Shown: piece after piece, positions 1 to 12,205 of the stretch | How positions within the stretch are numbered: position 1 is the stretch's first letter | How the letters are laid out: every line of letters starts with the position of its first letter | Source: Cylindrodendrum hubeiense | Lineage: Eukaryota > Ascomycota > Sordariomycetes > Hypocreales > Nectriaceae | Direction: 5' to 3' | Assembly (NCBI GenBank): GCA_014621425.1 | Contig: JAANBB010000241.1 | Coordinates: forward strand, 1-60,629 | Length of the DNA: 60,629 nucleotides | Made by a program: the position numbers and the translations under genes | The notes under the pieces: generated by a model | Database searches by the model: none | Told to the model about the DNA's origin: nothing | What the model saw: only the letters and a program-made list of their open reading frames with translations

Positions 1-1
1 C

Positions 2-1582
2 ATGGAGCAGTACGGCGGCATGGTTGCGTCTCGGATGCACGCGCTTGGGGCGAGCCCGTCGCAGCTGCACCCGGGATACACGGGCACAAAGGCCGATCCG
101 AAGAGCGCGAGTTTCATCGCGGCCACGCTGGCGGCGAGTAGGAACGCCAGCCCAACCGCGAAGGTCAGGACGCCGCGGAGGCGCACAAGCGTGGGGGCGG
201 CGAGCTCGTCCAGCGGTGAGGTGGTGGACTCTGGGTCGATTGCGCCCATGGGATCCCTCATCTCCATGTTTGAGCAGACCAAAACCGGCGATCCCGTCAA
301 GCGACTGTCGCCCAAGAGATCGCCAGCGAGATCGCCCGCCAGTTCCCACGACAGCATCGCCGAGGTACCAGAGCCGCCGCCTACGACAGACCTCACATTG
401 AAGCCCAAGCCCAAGCCCAAGCTGAAACCAAAGCCCCGGCCGTTGACACCGCCTCCCCAGCCTGTCTCCCAATCGATCTCAGTAGTCTTGTCGCCTAAGC
501 CGCGAAAGCCTTCAACGCCGACTTCGAAGCCTGTGTTACGGGCAGCAACACCACCCCGGATCATCACCCGCGCGCCGACCCAGATCTTGTCACCTCCGTC
601 TCCCCGTCCCCCGAGACAAAAGACCAACTCGAAACAGCAACCACCTACACCACCGAAGCCGCGTGGTTCCAGCAAGCCTTCTACCAAGCCCAAGCAAGCT
701 GCCCGGGATGACGCGGGTACACCAAAACAGTCGAATTCAAATCTCGCAGGCCCGAGAACTCCTGCGCCAGCAGAGAAACGCCCAAAAACGTCCGACACAG
801 TGTCTTCCGATGATACCTTTGTATCCGCGTCTTCCGTTCAGTCACCGGAACGTCCTTCACCTCCGTCCCTCCCTAAACCAAGGCGAATGAAGCCTGCCCT
901 AAGCTTGCCCCCTTCACCAACGCGAGATATCAGACGGCACCGTCACAAGAACTCCTCGGTCACCAGTCTACCCCTAGACTCTCTCGCCGATGCCATCATG
1001 GCCAGCTCCCTCGCATCTGCTCGCCTCACGCCGAGCAACACTGGCGGCAGCCTCTCGGCACCTGCTCTCCCGAGACGCCAGAAATCACCTCGCATGATGC
1101 AGACTCTTCGCCAGCCTGCAAAGGAATCAGATGAGGAAGTGGATCGTCACAAGAAAGGACCCCTCCGTAAACTGCACACTGGAAAGAAACACACGCATCA
1201 CGAGGGCTCGCGGAAAAGATGGCGGGAAGAGATCACACCGAGAGAACGCAAGCGGTACGAGGCTGTGTGGGCTTCTAACCGTGGAGTCCTGCTTGATATG
1301 AACTCGCCTATGGGCACTCCTAAGGCCGAACCCACCGAGTTCGTCGTCAACATTGTGGTCCGCGAAATATGGAAGCGCTCCCGCTTGCCATTAGACGAGC
1401 TACTCGAAGTTTGGGACCTAGTCGATCGTCATGGCCGCGGCGTGCTGGGGCGCCAAGAGTTCGTGGTGGGCATGTGGCTCATCGACCAGCGGCTTCGGGG
1501 CAGGAAGATCCCAGCCAAGGTGAGCGACAGCGTCTGGGGCAGCGCCAACGGGATGAAGGTGGTGAATCCCAAGGTGAAGTGA
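2..1582 (+). CDS. IRS4: IRS4-like EH-domain protein, 5' partial
   Basis: The gene is cut by the left window edge. The frame is open from base 2, but the first visible ATG is probably internal. The visible 526 residues are a long Ser/Pro/Lys-rich disordered region, including a KPKPKPK run near residues 135-147, followed by a C-terminal EH domain at about residues 415-515. Diagnostic blocks are REIWKRSRLP, LLEVWDLVDRHGRG and FVVGMWLIDQRL. This layout (disordered N-terminus, single C-terminal EH domain) matches fungal 'increased rDNA silencing protein 4'. In yeast, Irs4 and its paralogue Tax4 act with the phosphatase Inp51 to control PI(4,5)P2 and the cell wall pathway, and loss affects rDNA silencing. 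No intron is visible. It is convergent with the NIS1-like gene, 382 bp away. Another EH-domain adaptor is possible but less likely. Confidence 0.75.
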   Translation: MEQYGGMVASRMHALGASPSQLHPGYTGTKADPKSASFIAATLAASRNASPTAKVRTPRRRTSVGAASSSSGEVVDSGSIAPMGSLISMFEQTKTGDPVKRLSPKRSPARSPASSHDSIAEVPEPPPTTDLTLKPKPKPKLKPKPRPLTPPPQPVSQSISVVLSPKPRKPSTPTSKPVLRAATPPRIITRAPTQILSPPSPRPPRQKTNSKQQPPTPPKPRGSSKPSTKPKQAARDDAGTPKQSNSNLAGPRTPAPAEKRPKTSDTVSSDDTFVSASSVQSPERPSPPSLPKPRRMKPALSLPPSPTRDIRRHRHKNSSVTSLPLDSLADAIMASSLASARLTPSNTGGSLSAPALPRRQKSPRMMQTLRQPAKESDEEVDRHKKGPLRKLHTGKKHTHHEGSRKRWREEITPRERKRYEAVWASNRGVLLDMNSPMGTPKAEPTEFVVNIVVREIWKRSRLPLDELLEVWDLVDRHGRGVLGRQEFVVGMWLIDQRLRGRKIPAKVSDSVWGSANGMKVVNPKVK

Positions 1583-1964
1583 GCATCGGTGACATAGCAT
1601 ACAATAGACGGGCTCTTCCATGGGTGGATAGCGATGATACATTAAGGCGGTGTGTTTGATATAGATGATACCCTACCTAGAGAATACAAATTCAAGAATA
1701 TGAATAAATGGGCTGCACGCATGATTATGAGGTTAAGACTCTCGAATCCATGTTTAAAAAAACAGGTTGAGAGCCAGGCGACCCGTTCTAAATGCAAAAT
1801 ACCGGCGTTTGCAGGTTTTTAGTATAAATATCGATCTAAGTTATCTCGTCACATAACGCTCTAATCCACACCCAGTCCATACCGACCACGGCCAGGTGTT
1901 CGATGCCCTATCCTTGCCTATCTATCCCATCCGATCCCATTCCATCCAAGCATCTTGTAGACCT
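1583..1964. other. Convergent 3' flanks, no gene
   Basis: This stretch holds the 3' ends of IRS4 (plus strand) and the NIS1-like gene (minus strand). It is AT-rich, as expected of 3' UTRs. I see no ORF, RNA gene or repeat in it. Confidence 0.6.
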
Positions 1965-2460
1965 TTAGTAGCTAGACTTGTACGTCTTGCTCGTCTTGTC
2001 GCCGAACGTGATCGAGACATTGTAGTTGGTCAGCGTCGGCGAGTAGGCAGCACCATACAAGCTCATCAGTGAAGCCGTGACAATGCCCTTGCCCTTGGGA
2101 ATGGTGGAGGGAATTGTAATGGTCTCGTTGAAGCTATGGAGCTGGTTCGACTTGGCTGCATTGTCTGTTAGCCTACGTTCCATCTCCTACATCTATGCCG
2201 GCACTATGATGGGATTTATACGTACCAGGTCCCAGGTAGAACGAGTTGGCGATGCTGCCCAGAGATTCAGGGTAGCCGTTTCCTGGGGCATATCCGACGG
2301 CAATGGCTACATCGTAGACGCTCTGGATGTAGTTGGAGCTCTCGATGATGACGTCGAAGGTGTCACCGGGCTTGATGGTCGAGGGGACCGAGATGCCGTT
2401 GATGCGCGCCTCGGTGACGGCAAGGAGAGCGGCAGCGGTGGCGGCGAGAGACAGACGCAT
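1965..2460 (-). CDS. NIS1: NIS1-like secreted effector
   Basis: Two exons (2226-2460 and 1965-2164) flank a 61-bp intron with a GTACGT donor and CAG acceptor. The spliced product is 144 residues. The ATG at 2460 opens a short signal peptide (about 18 residues, Ala/Leu-rich, ending near TEA). The mature part carries blocks I recognise from the NIS1 (necrosis-inducing secreted protein 1) family: RINGISVP, TIKPGDTFD, NYIQSVYDVA, SFYLGP and, near the C-terminus, LTNYNVSITFGDKTSK. The mature region has no obvious cysteine pairs. NIS1 is a conserved ascomycete and basidiomycete effector reported to bind the plant immune kinases BAK1 and BIK1. The gene stands alone between housekeeping genes. Presence of the family does not by itself prove a plant pathogen, because endophytes and insect-associated fungi also carry it. 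Confidence 0.85.
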
Positions 2461-2512
2461 GTTTGCTGTATTAGGATGTGTTTTTGGGTATTGGTTTAGG
2501 TGTTTGTGAGAG

Positions 2513-2557
2513 TTGATGATGAAGATGATGAAGATGATGGTGATGATTGTGATGATC
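2513..2557. repeat. Imperfect GAT trinucleotide repeat
   Basis: The plus strand reads as GAT/GAA-rich triplets in the region just upstream of the NIS1-like ATG. In the NIS1 transcript it would be an ATC-rich leader segment about 55-100 bases before the start. Confidence 0.7.
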
Positions 2558-3569
2558 CAAATAAATGTTTCAACCAGACTATACTGAGCCTTTATAATAT
2601 GACCCAACCAGTCCCATTAACAAGAGCGCCTATCCCTGCCCCAGGATTGTAGTATTCTATTTTCAGCTTCTCCGCCTCAGGCTCCTGATCAGCTCGTATT
2701 TCTCCCCACGGCACCTGTCATCCAGCGCCCACTAGCACTGCCGATCTGCCTCCGTGTGCCGCGTTGTCCGGCACTTTGGCCGCATCGCTCCCGCAAGTCG
2801 CCAGCGCGCCTGTCGTATCCAAACGGCCAGTAGTAAGCGGGTGGCGTTGGCGATTTGATTTGGCGGTTATGTGATTTCCCCGATTTGCGTGGCCGGGGAC
2901 TTGCTCCCGTGCAGTGTGCCGCTTTGGGGTCGCGTTGCGAGATCTGCGCTCCGGAGTGGATGATTAAATGGGAATACGGATGACGAAATACGGCAAGTTC
3001 CAGCCGTATCACACACTTTCTTGTGGTTGCTGGGGTTTTACGCCTCTCAGACTGTCTATACTCTTCCTTTGCGGGTTCTTCATCGAACAAGCCCTTGCTG
3101 TACTCTTACCGCCTCATCACGACATGGACTCCTCAGTGGCCAAGATGTAATCAACCCAAAACAGCTGCCATGGATACGAGCTCGCAGGCTATGCAGGATG
3201 CTATAGCTTTCTCCACACGGCTGTGGATCGCCCCAAAGTCAGCGGCGACCGACGCCATGTCAGAAACGCTTTCCGCTGTAACGTTTCGTGGAGTTGACAA
3301 ATCTTAAGGCCGGTGGCGGATGTAACTGATGTGTCTCGCCATCGTGCGATATTGCTTCACGGTCATCTTTGAACTCCGGATCACCCGTTCGGGAAAAGCG
3401 GCAGGATCGAACATATGCTAAGGCAACACAGGAAAATTAGACCTGACAATCATGTCCAAGATACTTTCACGGTTCTTTAGAAATTCTCAGCATTCCACTA
3501 TGAACAATGACCTCTTTGAAACTTTTGACTTCCTTTAATGGTATCCGAAAATGAAACTAGGACCACAGA
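2558..3569. other. Intergenic: NIS1 promoter and RRP5 3' flank
   Basis: About 1 kb lies between the 5' side of the NIS1-like gene and the 3' end of RRP5. Short open frames are present on both strands, but none has a recognisable domain, consistent codon use or paired splice sites. I see no gene here. Confidence 0.5.
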
Positions 3570-6500
3570 TTACTCTTCCATCTCGTCATCCCGAGCTGCC
3601 GCTGTCGCCTCCTTCTTGGCCTTGAACGAGACCGCCCACTCCTGGGCCTTGGCCATCACCTTGTCCTTGCCCTTGGGATCCAGCTTCTCCTCCCAAGCCG
3701 CCCATCTCCTGAACCACTTCTCTGCCTGCTTGGGCTTGAACCCGCTGACCTTTGTTCTCCGCTCAAAGACATCTCTCACGGCAGTTAGATCCGCGTCAGC
3801 GCCGGTGATACCAATCTCGAGATCGAGCAGCTGGCTCCACAGATCACCCTTCTTGGGGAAGGCGGCGAGGAGACCCTCGAACGCGGTCCGGCCACGCTCA
3901 GGCACGCCGTTGGGGGATCGGTACTCCAGAGCAGCGAACCGGCTCATCAAGTTCTGAGTATGCTCCTTGGCAAGCTCCGCGCTGGCCTTGCTGGTGAGCT
4001 GTTGAGTGGCCCTGGGTAGAAGGGATCGGGCTCGCTCAGGGTCGCTACGGGTGACGTGCAAGAAGTGGGCGTAGTTCAACCATACACTGGGAGACTTGGC
4101 ACCGAACTTCTTGACCATCGCTTCGAACAAATCGTCGGCGAACTGTGGTTGGTTAGCAATGAATCTTTGTCAAAAATAGTTGGGTTTCTTACCTTGACCT
4201 TCTCGGACTGGATGTAGATGCTGGCCAGTCGCTCATAGATCTCCTGCTCGTCGTTGTACTGGCAAGCCCGCTTGAATACCTCCTCCACAGTGGTCTTGCT
4301 GCCGTAGGCAACCTCCAAGTTGAGGAAGGCGACCCAAACGTTGAGCTTCTCAGTCTCCTCTCGGATGTTGATAGACTTGATGGCTCGCTCCGCAACCTCG
4401 CGGGCCTTGGAGAGCTCGCTCACTTGCATCTGGAACGCCATGTAGGCAATCCAGAGCTCAGAAGAGTCAGGCTGTCCCAGCAGAAGTCGCTCGTAGTCGC
4501 TAGAAGTCTGAGGGCCATTCACGTCCAATTCGGCGGTCCTGTCAACAAGGCCTTCCGCCTTGCGCTTCTTCGCCTCCTTCTTCTTCTTCTTTTCATCCTT
4601 GTGCTTCTTCTCCGCCTCATCCTCAGAGTTGACAAAAGGATCGGCAGCCCACTCTGACTTCTTGCCAGCGCCAAGTCCCTTGGTCTTCTTGGTAGGTTGG
4701 TCTTCCATTTCCTCATCCTCCTCCACTTCCTCCACTTCCTCTTCGTCAACATCCTCTTCATCCTCGTCAGAGTCATCCGCGTTATCCGTGCCGAGAATTT
4801 CCACACCATCACCCATTTCGACATCATCGTCGCTATCCTCATCATCGCCCTCGAGGGGAGCCCCCTGCTCGGAGCCATCTGAGTCCATATCAGAGTCCTC
4901 GTCGTCGAAGAGAGAAGGCTTCAAGCCAAAAGTAATTCGCCTCTTCTTGATGTCAACTTCGAGAACCCGAGCCTTAACAGCGTCGCCCTCCTTGTACAAC
5001 TTGGTGGCATCCTGCACAGCCTTCTCGGCCATCTGAGAACGATGGCAAAGACCACTCACATTCGCCGAGTTATCAATGAGAATGAAAGCTCCGAACTCCT
5101 CGACCTTGCGAACCTTGCCGGTCACCGTCTGGCCCTCTTTAATGTCGTTGAGAGTAAGCAGAGGAACATAGTCCTCGTCCACAATAGACGACTTCAGGCT
5201 CAGCTCCACATGGCGCGTGATAGCATCGACAGCAATGACTCTACCCTTGACGAGCTGGTCAACTTGGAAGTGATCCTTCCACTCCTTCAGGAACCTATCA
5301 GACAGGTTGGAGATCTTGACGAGGGCAGTGACTTGTCCACCGAGGAGGACAAACAGTCCCTTGTCCGAGACATTCTTCACGAAACCTCGAACGATGTCTC
5401 CATTGTTAAGCTGAGACACCTCGTTAATCTCCTTATCCTTGACGGGAAGAGTAGAGCTCATGATGCGGGAGGGGCGGATAGATAGTCGGAGTCTCTTGTT
5501 GCTCTGGTCCAGCTCAACAATTGACACACGAACAATGTCGTTCTTCTTGTAGTTCAGGGTGTTGACATCGTCGTAGCTGTCGGCCATGTCGGGGAGGTGG
5601 ACGGGACCGGAAACCAGCTCGCTAAGCTTGACAAGAATCTGGCGCTCGTTGACCTTGGTCACTCGTCCAGGAAGAACCATGTTCTGCTTCAGGGCGCTCC
5701 AGTTGATGGCCTCGGGGGCATTAGAAGAGCGGGCAGACAGATCCAGACGGTTGTTTCGGACGTCAACGGCAGTAACTCTAACCTTCAAGGCTGAGCCAAT
5801 CGGGAAGTTGGACTCCAGGTCGTTGAGCTGAGACAAGTCATCGGAGGCTTCCATAGCGGAAATGCGGCCACGGACGGAAGGTGAGAGGTTGACCCAAAGG
5901 TATTGAGCAGTAGAATTGTTGACGTAGGCGATGTGGCTGTCTCCAACCTTGAGGCTGTCCAATGACAAGGGCTTAAGGGTGTCGGCCTTGAAATCGCTGG
6001 GCTTCGCCGTCAACTCCAGGACGGAGTGGACGGAACGGTGAGAGAAGGGCAGGAAGCGGTGATCCTTGGCATCGTGAATTCCCAGAACACGAACCTTGAG
6101 GGTCTGCTTCTTGTTGAACTTGTCGAGAGGGTCCTTAGAGTTGACAATGTCTTCCCAGTTGTCGAAAACTTGTGAAACATCAATTCGTCCTTGGGTTTGA
6201 GTATCGACGAGCTGCACGTTAAGCTGGGTGTCCTTGATCGAGGTGATCTTGGCCTCGATAACACTTCCGACGGCAAGGTCATCAACAGGAGCCTTGTTCG
6301 CGAACTTCTTCTTGTTTGACTCAGTCGTCTCATCGAAGTCGGAGGGAGCAACCATGATTCGCTTAAGATCGGGGATGGTAGAGATGACCTTGACCTCGAT
6401 GGACTGGTACTTCTGCATGCCAAATTCGGGCAATGCCTGGACGTCGACAGGAAGTCGGGACTTGGGCAGCAGAGCATTGAGGGCTCCAGCAAACTGAACA

Positions 6501-9059
6501 AAGACGGCGGTGACGGTGACGTTTCGTACAAATCCAGCAAGAATCTTGCCCTCCTTGGCATCCTCGAAGCTGGTGAGCAGAGACTTGTTCTTGGAGGCGC
6601 TGATAAGGCTTGGCTTTTGGGTAAGGATAATGGCTCGGCGCTTCTCGTTCTTGTCGATGATCATCAAGTCGGAGATGGTCTGGCCAACAGTGATTCGCTT
6701 GAAAGCATACTGGTTCTTGGAGGCCGACTTGTCGGTGAGATGACCCAGAGGAAGGATAGCCTTCAATCCGCTGTCCAGCTCAACAAAGACTTGGTCCTCG
6801 GTCTTCTGGCTAACCTTGGCAGAGATGATGTCTCCGAGTTGCAAAGCCTTCAGAGCATTCTGCTTGTCCAGGCCAAAGGCTGAGGGGTCCTTGCAGGACA
6901 CGACAAATCTCTTGGTTTCGGGGTCGACGTCCAGAGCGTGAACGCTGACGACCTGGCCAACACGGAAGTGTTCATTAGGGTCGCGGATGTAGGCTTCGCT
7001 CATCTCAGAGACAGGCAGGTAGCCTCTGATGGAGCCGAAGAACTGAATAAAAGCACCGGTGGCGTGGATCTTGACGATGGTACCGGGAACTTGCATACCA
7101 ACACTAACATCCTCGTATGACTTGATCACAGGCGCTTCTGAGTTGACGAGAGTCTTCTTGAGGGTAAGACGCATCTGCTTCTTAGACAGGTTTGTGGAAA
7201 GAACTCGGGCCTTGACCTTCATTCCCTGTCGGAACTTCTTCTCGGGATGCTGAAGGTGGACATCAGACAGGTGGCCCTCGGGAACGAAGCCGGTGATGCC
7301 CTCAGCGATCTTGAGGATCAGACCACCAACTCCATTCTCGTTGATAACAACCTTTTCAATCTCGCAAGTGACAACCGCGGCGACGGGGACATCCTCGAGA
7401 CGCAGGTACTGCTGCTCCAGCACTGTCCTTTCGAAGGAGATCTGGAAAACACCGTCCACCTCGTTATATCCGATAACTCGGCCCTTGTGCTCGGATCCCA
7501 CCTTGTAGGGACCGCTCGTCTCATACAAGGCGTCGACCTTGCCATCCTTGACTCGGGAGATGTGGACAAAGCCGCTAAGGCCTGGGATGCCAATGTCGAC
7601 GTACAGACCAATCTCGGCCTCGACGTGACGGACTGTGCACTTCTCAACGAGAGAGGAGATGGGCAGCAACTCGGTAGGGAGCTTCTTGGCGTCGGTCTTC
7701 TTCGCGGGGCGTTTCTGTTCGAGCGAGGTGATATGGGGGAGCAGAGAAATTCCCAGCTTAGGTTCCTTGGCCGTGGGGAAGTTGCAAATCACTCTAGCCT
7801 TGACTCTTGAACCAATCTTGTAGGCTGAGTCGAGGCTGACTCCAGAGGGGCCAACGCCAGAGTGGATAAGATCGGCTGTAACGTCGAGAGAGCCCAGGAC
7901 CTTTCCGGCAAATCCTCTTCGGTCGGTGTTGGAGACGAGGACATCGGCGATGGTACCGGGGAGGAAAGCGCTGATGGTGTTCGCATCGTTGGGGACAGCC
8001 TTGGGGTTGCCGAGCTTCTCTTGTCGCAGCGACAGCTGGGCAATCTTGCCGTTCGAGCCCTTGGTGGTGACCAGGGCCAAGAAGACGGCTCCGGGTTGCA
8101 GTCTTTGCTCATCCATATCCGAGTCGATCTCGGTTTTGGGTAGGAAGGCGCTGAGCTTGGGAATTCCAAGGTCCATGAGGAATCCTCGGTCCTCGACACT
8201 GACGACTGACGCCATGACAGTGCTGTTGGTCACGACATCGGTCTTCTCCAGTCCAGCGTTGGTCTCTGCAGGTCGCAGGGTAAGTTCGATTCTTCGCTTG
8301 CCCTTCTTTCCGACAGCCGCCTCCTCCATGGTAGATAGAACGGAGAGTCGAAGATATTGGCCAATTGCGAAGATGGACTTCAGGTCGATACCATCCTCCT
8401 CTTCGTCCTCTTCGTCCTCCTTGTCTTCGTCATCCTCGACGGCATCCTTTTGCAGTCGCTCCGTCAGCTGTTCTGACACAGCGACAATTGAAACATGGCC
8501 GGTCAGGTTGTTGGGGAGGGCGACTTCGATATCGAGGGCGTTGATCCGCGAGACCTGTCCGAGGACGAGAGAGCCCTTGACCAGTCGCTATAGCAGATGT
8601 CAGTAGTGAACCAGGACTCCAATCAATGTCGTAGCCTACCGTGAAGCTGAGACTCTCAACCCTGATGTTGTCTTCCTCCTCGACGCCCTTCTTGTCACCC
8701 TTCTTCTCACTCTTCAGCGCCGTCTTTCGCTTGCTCTTCTTGAGGGCCTTGCCGCCAGTGTTGAACTCCTCGTCGCGGATGGCATCAGCCTTGGCCTCGA
8801 GCTGAATGTGCTTCTGTTCGAGGGGAGTGAGGACGCTGCCACCGCCTCGGGGGAACATTGGCTCCTCCTCCTTCAGGATGGAGGTGATGGGGGCCTTTGC
8901 AGGAACCTCGGCGGAGCTCGCAGGCTTGGGCGGCTTTGCAGCGGACTTCGCATCCTTGCTGGGGGCCTCCTTTTTGGAAGGTCTCGCTTCCTTTGTGTAC
9001 TTTGATGATTTAGAGGGAGGATTGCCTCCGGGGGCATCCTTTCGTTTGAGGTTGCTCAT
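3570..9059 (-). CDS. RRP5: rRNA biogenesis protein RRP5
   Basis: Three exons: 8640-9059, 4193-8587 and 3570-4142. The introns are 52 bp (GTAGGC...TAG) and 50 bp (GTAAGA...CAG), both in phase 0, giving 1795 residues. The N-terminus is Lys/Ser-rich. A long array of S1 RNA-binding repeats follows, starting in exon 1 and crossing intron 1. Repeated turns such as GFVHIS, GLCHRSQM and VELSLKSS mark the repeats. An acidic then Lys-rich linker runs roughly from residue 1365 to 1490. HAT/TPR helices fill the C-terminus (WIAYMAFQM, WVAFLNLEV, LFEAMVKKFG). Rrp5 is the large nucleolar factor needed for cleavages A0-A2 (18S) and A3 (5.8S) of pre-rRNA. The length is normal for fungal Rrp5 and no defect is visible. 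It shares a 483-bp divergent promoter with the hydrolase gene to the right. Confidence 0.97.
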
Positions 9060-9542
9060 TGCGAAAAGTGCTGGCGCAACACCAACTGCTTCGTCGCTTC
9101 TGAGAGTGGGATAGTAGTACCTAGAAAATCATGGCTCGAATTTTTTTTCGACTGGCGGGATGGCCGATAAGCCCGATAAGGCGGATAAGGAGATGCGGAC
9201 TGATAGCTGGCGACTTGTTTTCCCGGCTCCGGTGCACTGTCCGCCGGGTGCCCCGGCGAGGTGGGTACCTAGAATTCCAGGCCCCAGGCTTGCCAGGGCA
9301 GGATGCCATGTACCTTGTACCGCGTGGCGATCTTAGCCAGATTAGGCCGAAGGGGGGGAGGCGAGGGGCTGATAAGGCACCCGAGCACCCTTACAAACAG
9401 CCGGCGCCATCTCTAGGCACGCTCATTGTCATATGAACCTGCACCATCGCGCTACAGATGCATCCATGACGACCGAGACGCCAGGCCACGTCGTCGGATT
9501 TCCCATGCCCATGGCCGTCTCTATCACTCCATCTTTCCCGCG
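9060..9542. promoter_or_regulatory. Divergent promoter RRP5 / YML020W-like gene
   Basis: 483 bp separate the two start codons. A T8 run lies near 9141-9148 and four GATAAG boxes are present, three of them phased (listed separately). No TATA box stands out for either gene. Confidence 0.6.
9166..9189. promoter_or_regulatory. Three phased GATAAG boxes
   Basis: GATAAG occurs at 9166, 9175 and 9184, spaced exactly 9 bp apart, and again at 9371. HGATAR is the known core site for fungal GATA factors of the AreA/NIT2 nitrogen class. Their position in the RRP5 promoter suggests nutrient control of ribosome production; this is an inference. Confidence 0.5.
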
Positions 9543-12205
9543 ATGAGTCCCCGAAAGAGGGCTCGCCCAAACCCGGCGGAAGCAACATCGAAGACCATGG
9601 CCAAGCCCGTCTCAACAGCCGAGAACGCTACCGCCGCTACGTCACTGTCACAGGCTCCAGCAACCTCGGAACGATCGCACAGCGACCAGCAAATGCCGCC
9701 ATCGCGGCACCCCAACCCCAGCATCGCAGCATTGGCCGGACAGGAGAAGCAGCACGGGGTATGGTTCTTTGATTCCCCCACTCCATCTTGCCACCTGGGT
9801 TTAACTTGTGTCCACCCTGATAGATCCGCAAAACTAAGAGTTGGTACGGCTCCTGGCCAGCGCCCCCCAAAGCAACCGCGTCCACGTCGGTAGCCAGAGA
9901 GAACATCCTTGGCGGCACCGTCAAGTCAACGAAAGCCCCCGATCTAAGTCGATTCGAGTCCAAGAAGGGAGACGACAGCGCCAGTATCTACAGCACGAGC
10001 GGCACCGTGCGAGGACTTCCCAACATTCCCGAAACCAAACCCGACGAAGCAATTGCGAAAGACGATAGCCACGACGCGGAAAGCCAGCAGCCCAACCCTG
10101 ACACCTCCCCATCCGAAGCCCCCAAACCACCAAACGGCGATAACAAACCGAACCCCGAGACCCCTTCAGCTACCACTACTCCTCCTCGGCCCACTACATC
10201 ATCGGGGTGGCTTGGATGGTTGGCAAAGACTCCATTCACGGAAACACAAGCCTCATCTGTTCCCGCCGAGCCCGAAATGATGGAAATCACCCCTGATCCC
10301 ACGAAGGAAATCGAAGAATCTCGGCCAGTCACACCTCCGGCTCAAACCGGACCACCTGAACCCGACTCACCACAACTTGCCAGAAGCGCGCCCGCCACGT
10401 CCTGGTTTGGCTTCTGGCGCGCCCCTACCGAGCCATCCAACGACGCAACCCCGATGCCCGATGTCTCACCGGAGCCAGCACCCGAAGCCGCCTCCGAAGA
10501 TGTCACCATGACAGATGCACCCCCAGTTCCCCATGAGCATGCACCAGCACCTCAAGCGGGCTCTACATGGGCTTTCTGGTCCAAGGACTCGCCCAAAGCA
10601 AAGGGTCAACCAGCCCTCACAGAGTCTGGGCAGATTGCAGTCATCGGTGATCACTCCGAAGCTCAGCCCAAACCCATGGAGGAGTGTGATGTGTCTCAAA
10701 CGCCTTCCAAGGCTCCCAAAGCCAAGCCAAAGGATATCCAGACAACAGGCAGATCAACTTGGCGGAGGACCAAGCGAATTCGGCCACAGTCAATGGAAAT
10801 CGAGTCTCCATCAACTTCACCATCCGGCGCGTCAACCCCGACTACCACAGGACCCCAGATACAAGACATTCACCACCCGACTGTACCACCCGCAAGAGTG
10901 GATTCGTCAAATCAATCCATTGCTGACTCCGAATCTTCAGCAAAGGTCACCAATAACCTTCTACTTCCATCGTTCTCCAGCACTTACCAAATGAAAGAAA
11001 ATCCGTCCATTCTCAAACAAATCACACAATTCCTCCTCCGTACTCAGCAGTCACCAGCTCACCACGTTGTCCGCGTCAAGGATCCGCCCAAGATTCAAAA
11101 GGCCATCGCCATCGGTGTCCATGGGCTTTTCCCCGCCAGTTACCTACGTCCCATGATGGGTCAGCCCACTGGTACCTCCCTGCGATTCGCCAGCCTCTGC
11201 GCCGACTCCATCCGACGCTGGGCCGAAGATCACGGGTGCGGCGACTGTGAGATTGAAAAGGTCGCTCTCGAGGGCGAAGGCAAGATTAAGGACCGTGTTG
11301 AGAATCTCTGGAAGCTCATGTTGAACTGGATCGATCACATTCGGAGCGCAGACCTTGTTGTCATCGCATGTCACTCCCAAGGTGTTCCCGTGAGCATCAT
11401 GCTCCTTGAGAAGCTCATTGACCTGGGAATTATTACCAACGCTAAGATTGGTGTTTGTGCCATGGCCGGCGTCTCGTTAGGGCCATTCCCGGATATCAAG
11501 TCCAGCCTCCTGATGGGCTCTGCAGCCGAACTTTGGGACTTTGGAAATGCTGAGAGCGAGAACTCAAAGCGCTTCGAGGCGTCGCTCAAGCATGTCCTAG
11601 ACTACGGAGCCCGCATTACATTCATCGGCAGCATCGATGATCAGCTGGTCCCCATGGAGGTAAGATATACCATTCTGCGTTTCTGACATAGTCGCTAATC
11701 TCATTTGCAGTCGGCCGTCTACTCGCCCGCTGATCATCCCTACATCTACCGCGCCGTCTTTATCGACGGCCGCGTCCACGCCCCCGACTTCATCGCCCAC
11801 CTTGTCGGATTCGCCCTCAAACTCCGCAACCTGGGTGTCTCCGACCACGGCCTCATCCGCGAGCTCTCCATTCCACTCGCTGGCTCTCTCTACTCCGGTG
11901 CCGGCCACTCCCGCATCTACTTTGACGACGCCGTCTACGACCTTGCTATCTCACACGCCCTCGAGACAGCCCCCGCCCACTCCCCACCCCCCTGCGACAT
12001 TTCCGCCCGCCAGGGACCACTCACCTCCCCGAACCCATATGTTCTCCCGTGGATCATGCGTGGTCTGCTCGAGGAGAACTTCGTACGGACGGAGCTCCAC
12101 GCCGAGGCTGGCGAGCTATTGCGCCAGTTTGACGACTGGAAGCCCACCAACAAAGCTCTCAAGGACGTCAAATACCGTCTCGAGGCCCTCCGGTCTAAAT
12201 TATAA
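9543..12205 (+). CDS. YML020W-like putative alpha/beta hydrolase
   Basis: Three exons (9543-9758, 9824-11659, 11711-12205) give 848 residues. The introns are 65 bp (GTATGG...TAG) and 51 bp (GTAAGA...CAG), both phase 0. The ATG at 9543 opens a basic N-terminus (MSPRKRARP). Exon 2 starts with a KSWYGSWP block and a VARENILGG stretch typical of the family, then runs through a long Pro/Ser/Thr-rich disordered region. The C-terminal half has a hydrolase fold: GVHGLFPASYL, then a nucleophile elbow ACHSQG with Ser near residue 590, and ITFIGSIDDQLVP as the likely Asp-bearing strand. This matches the fungal YML020W-type family, whose biochemical role is not established. A lipase or esterase activity is only an inference from the elbow. 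It is convergent with MPP-alpha. Confidence 0.85.
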
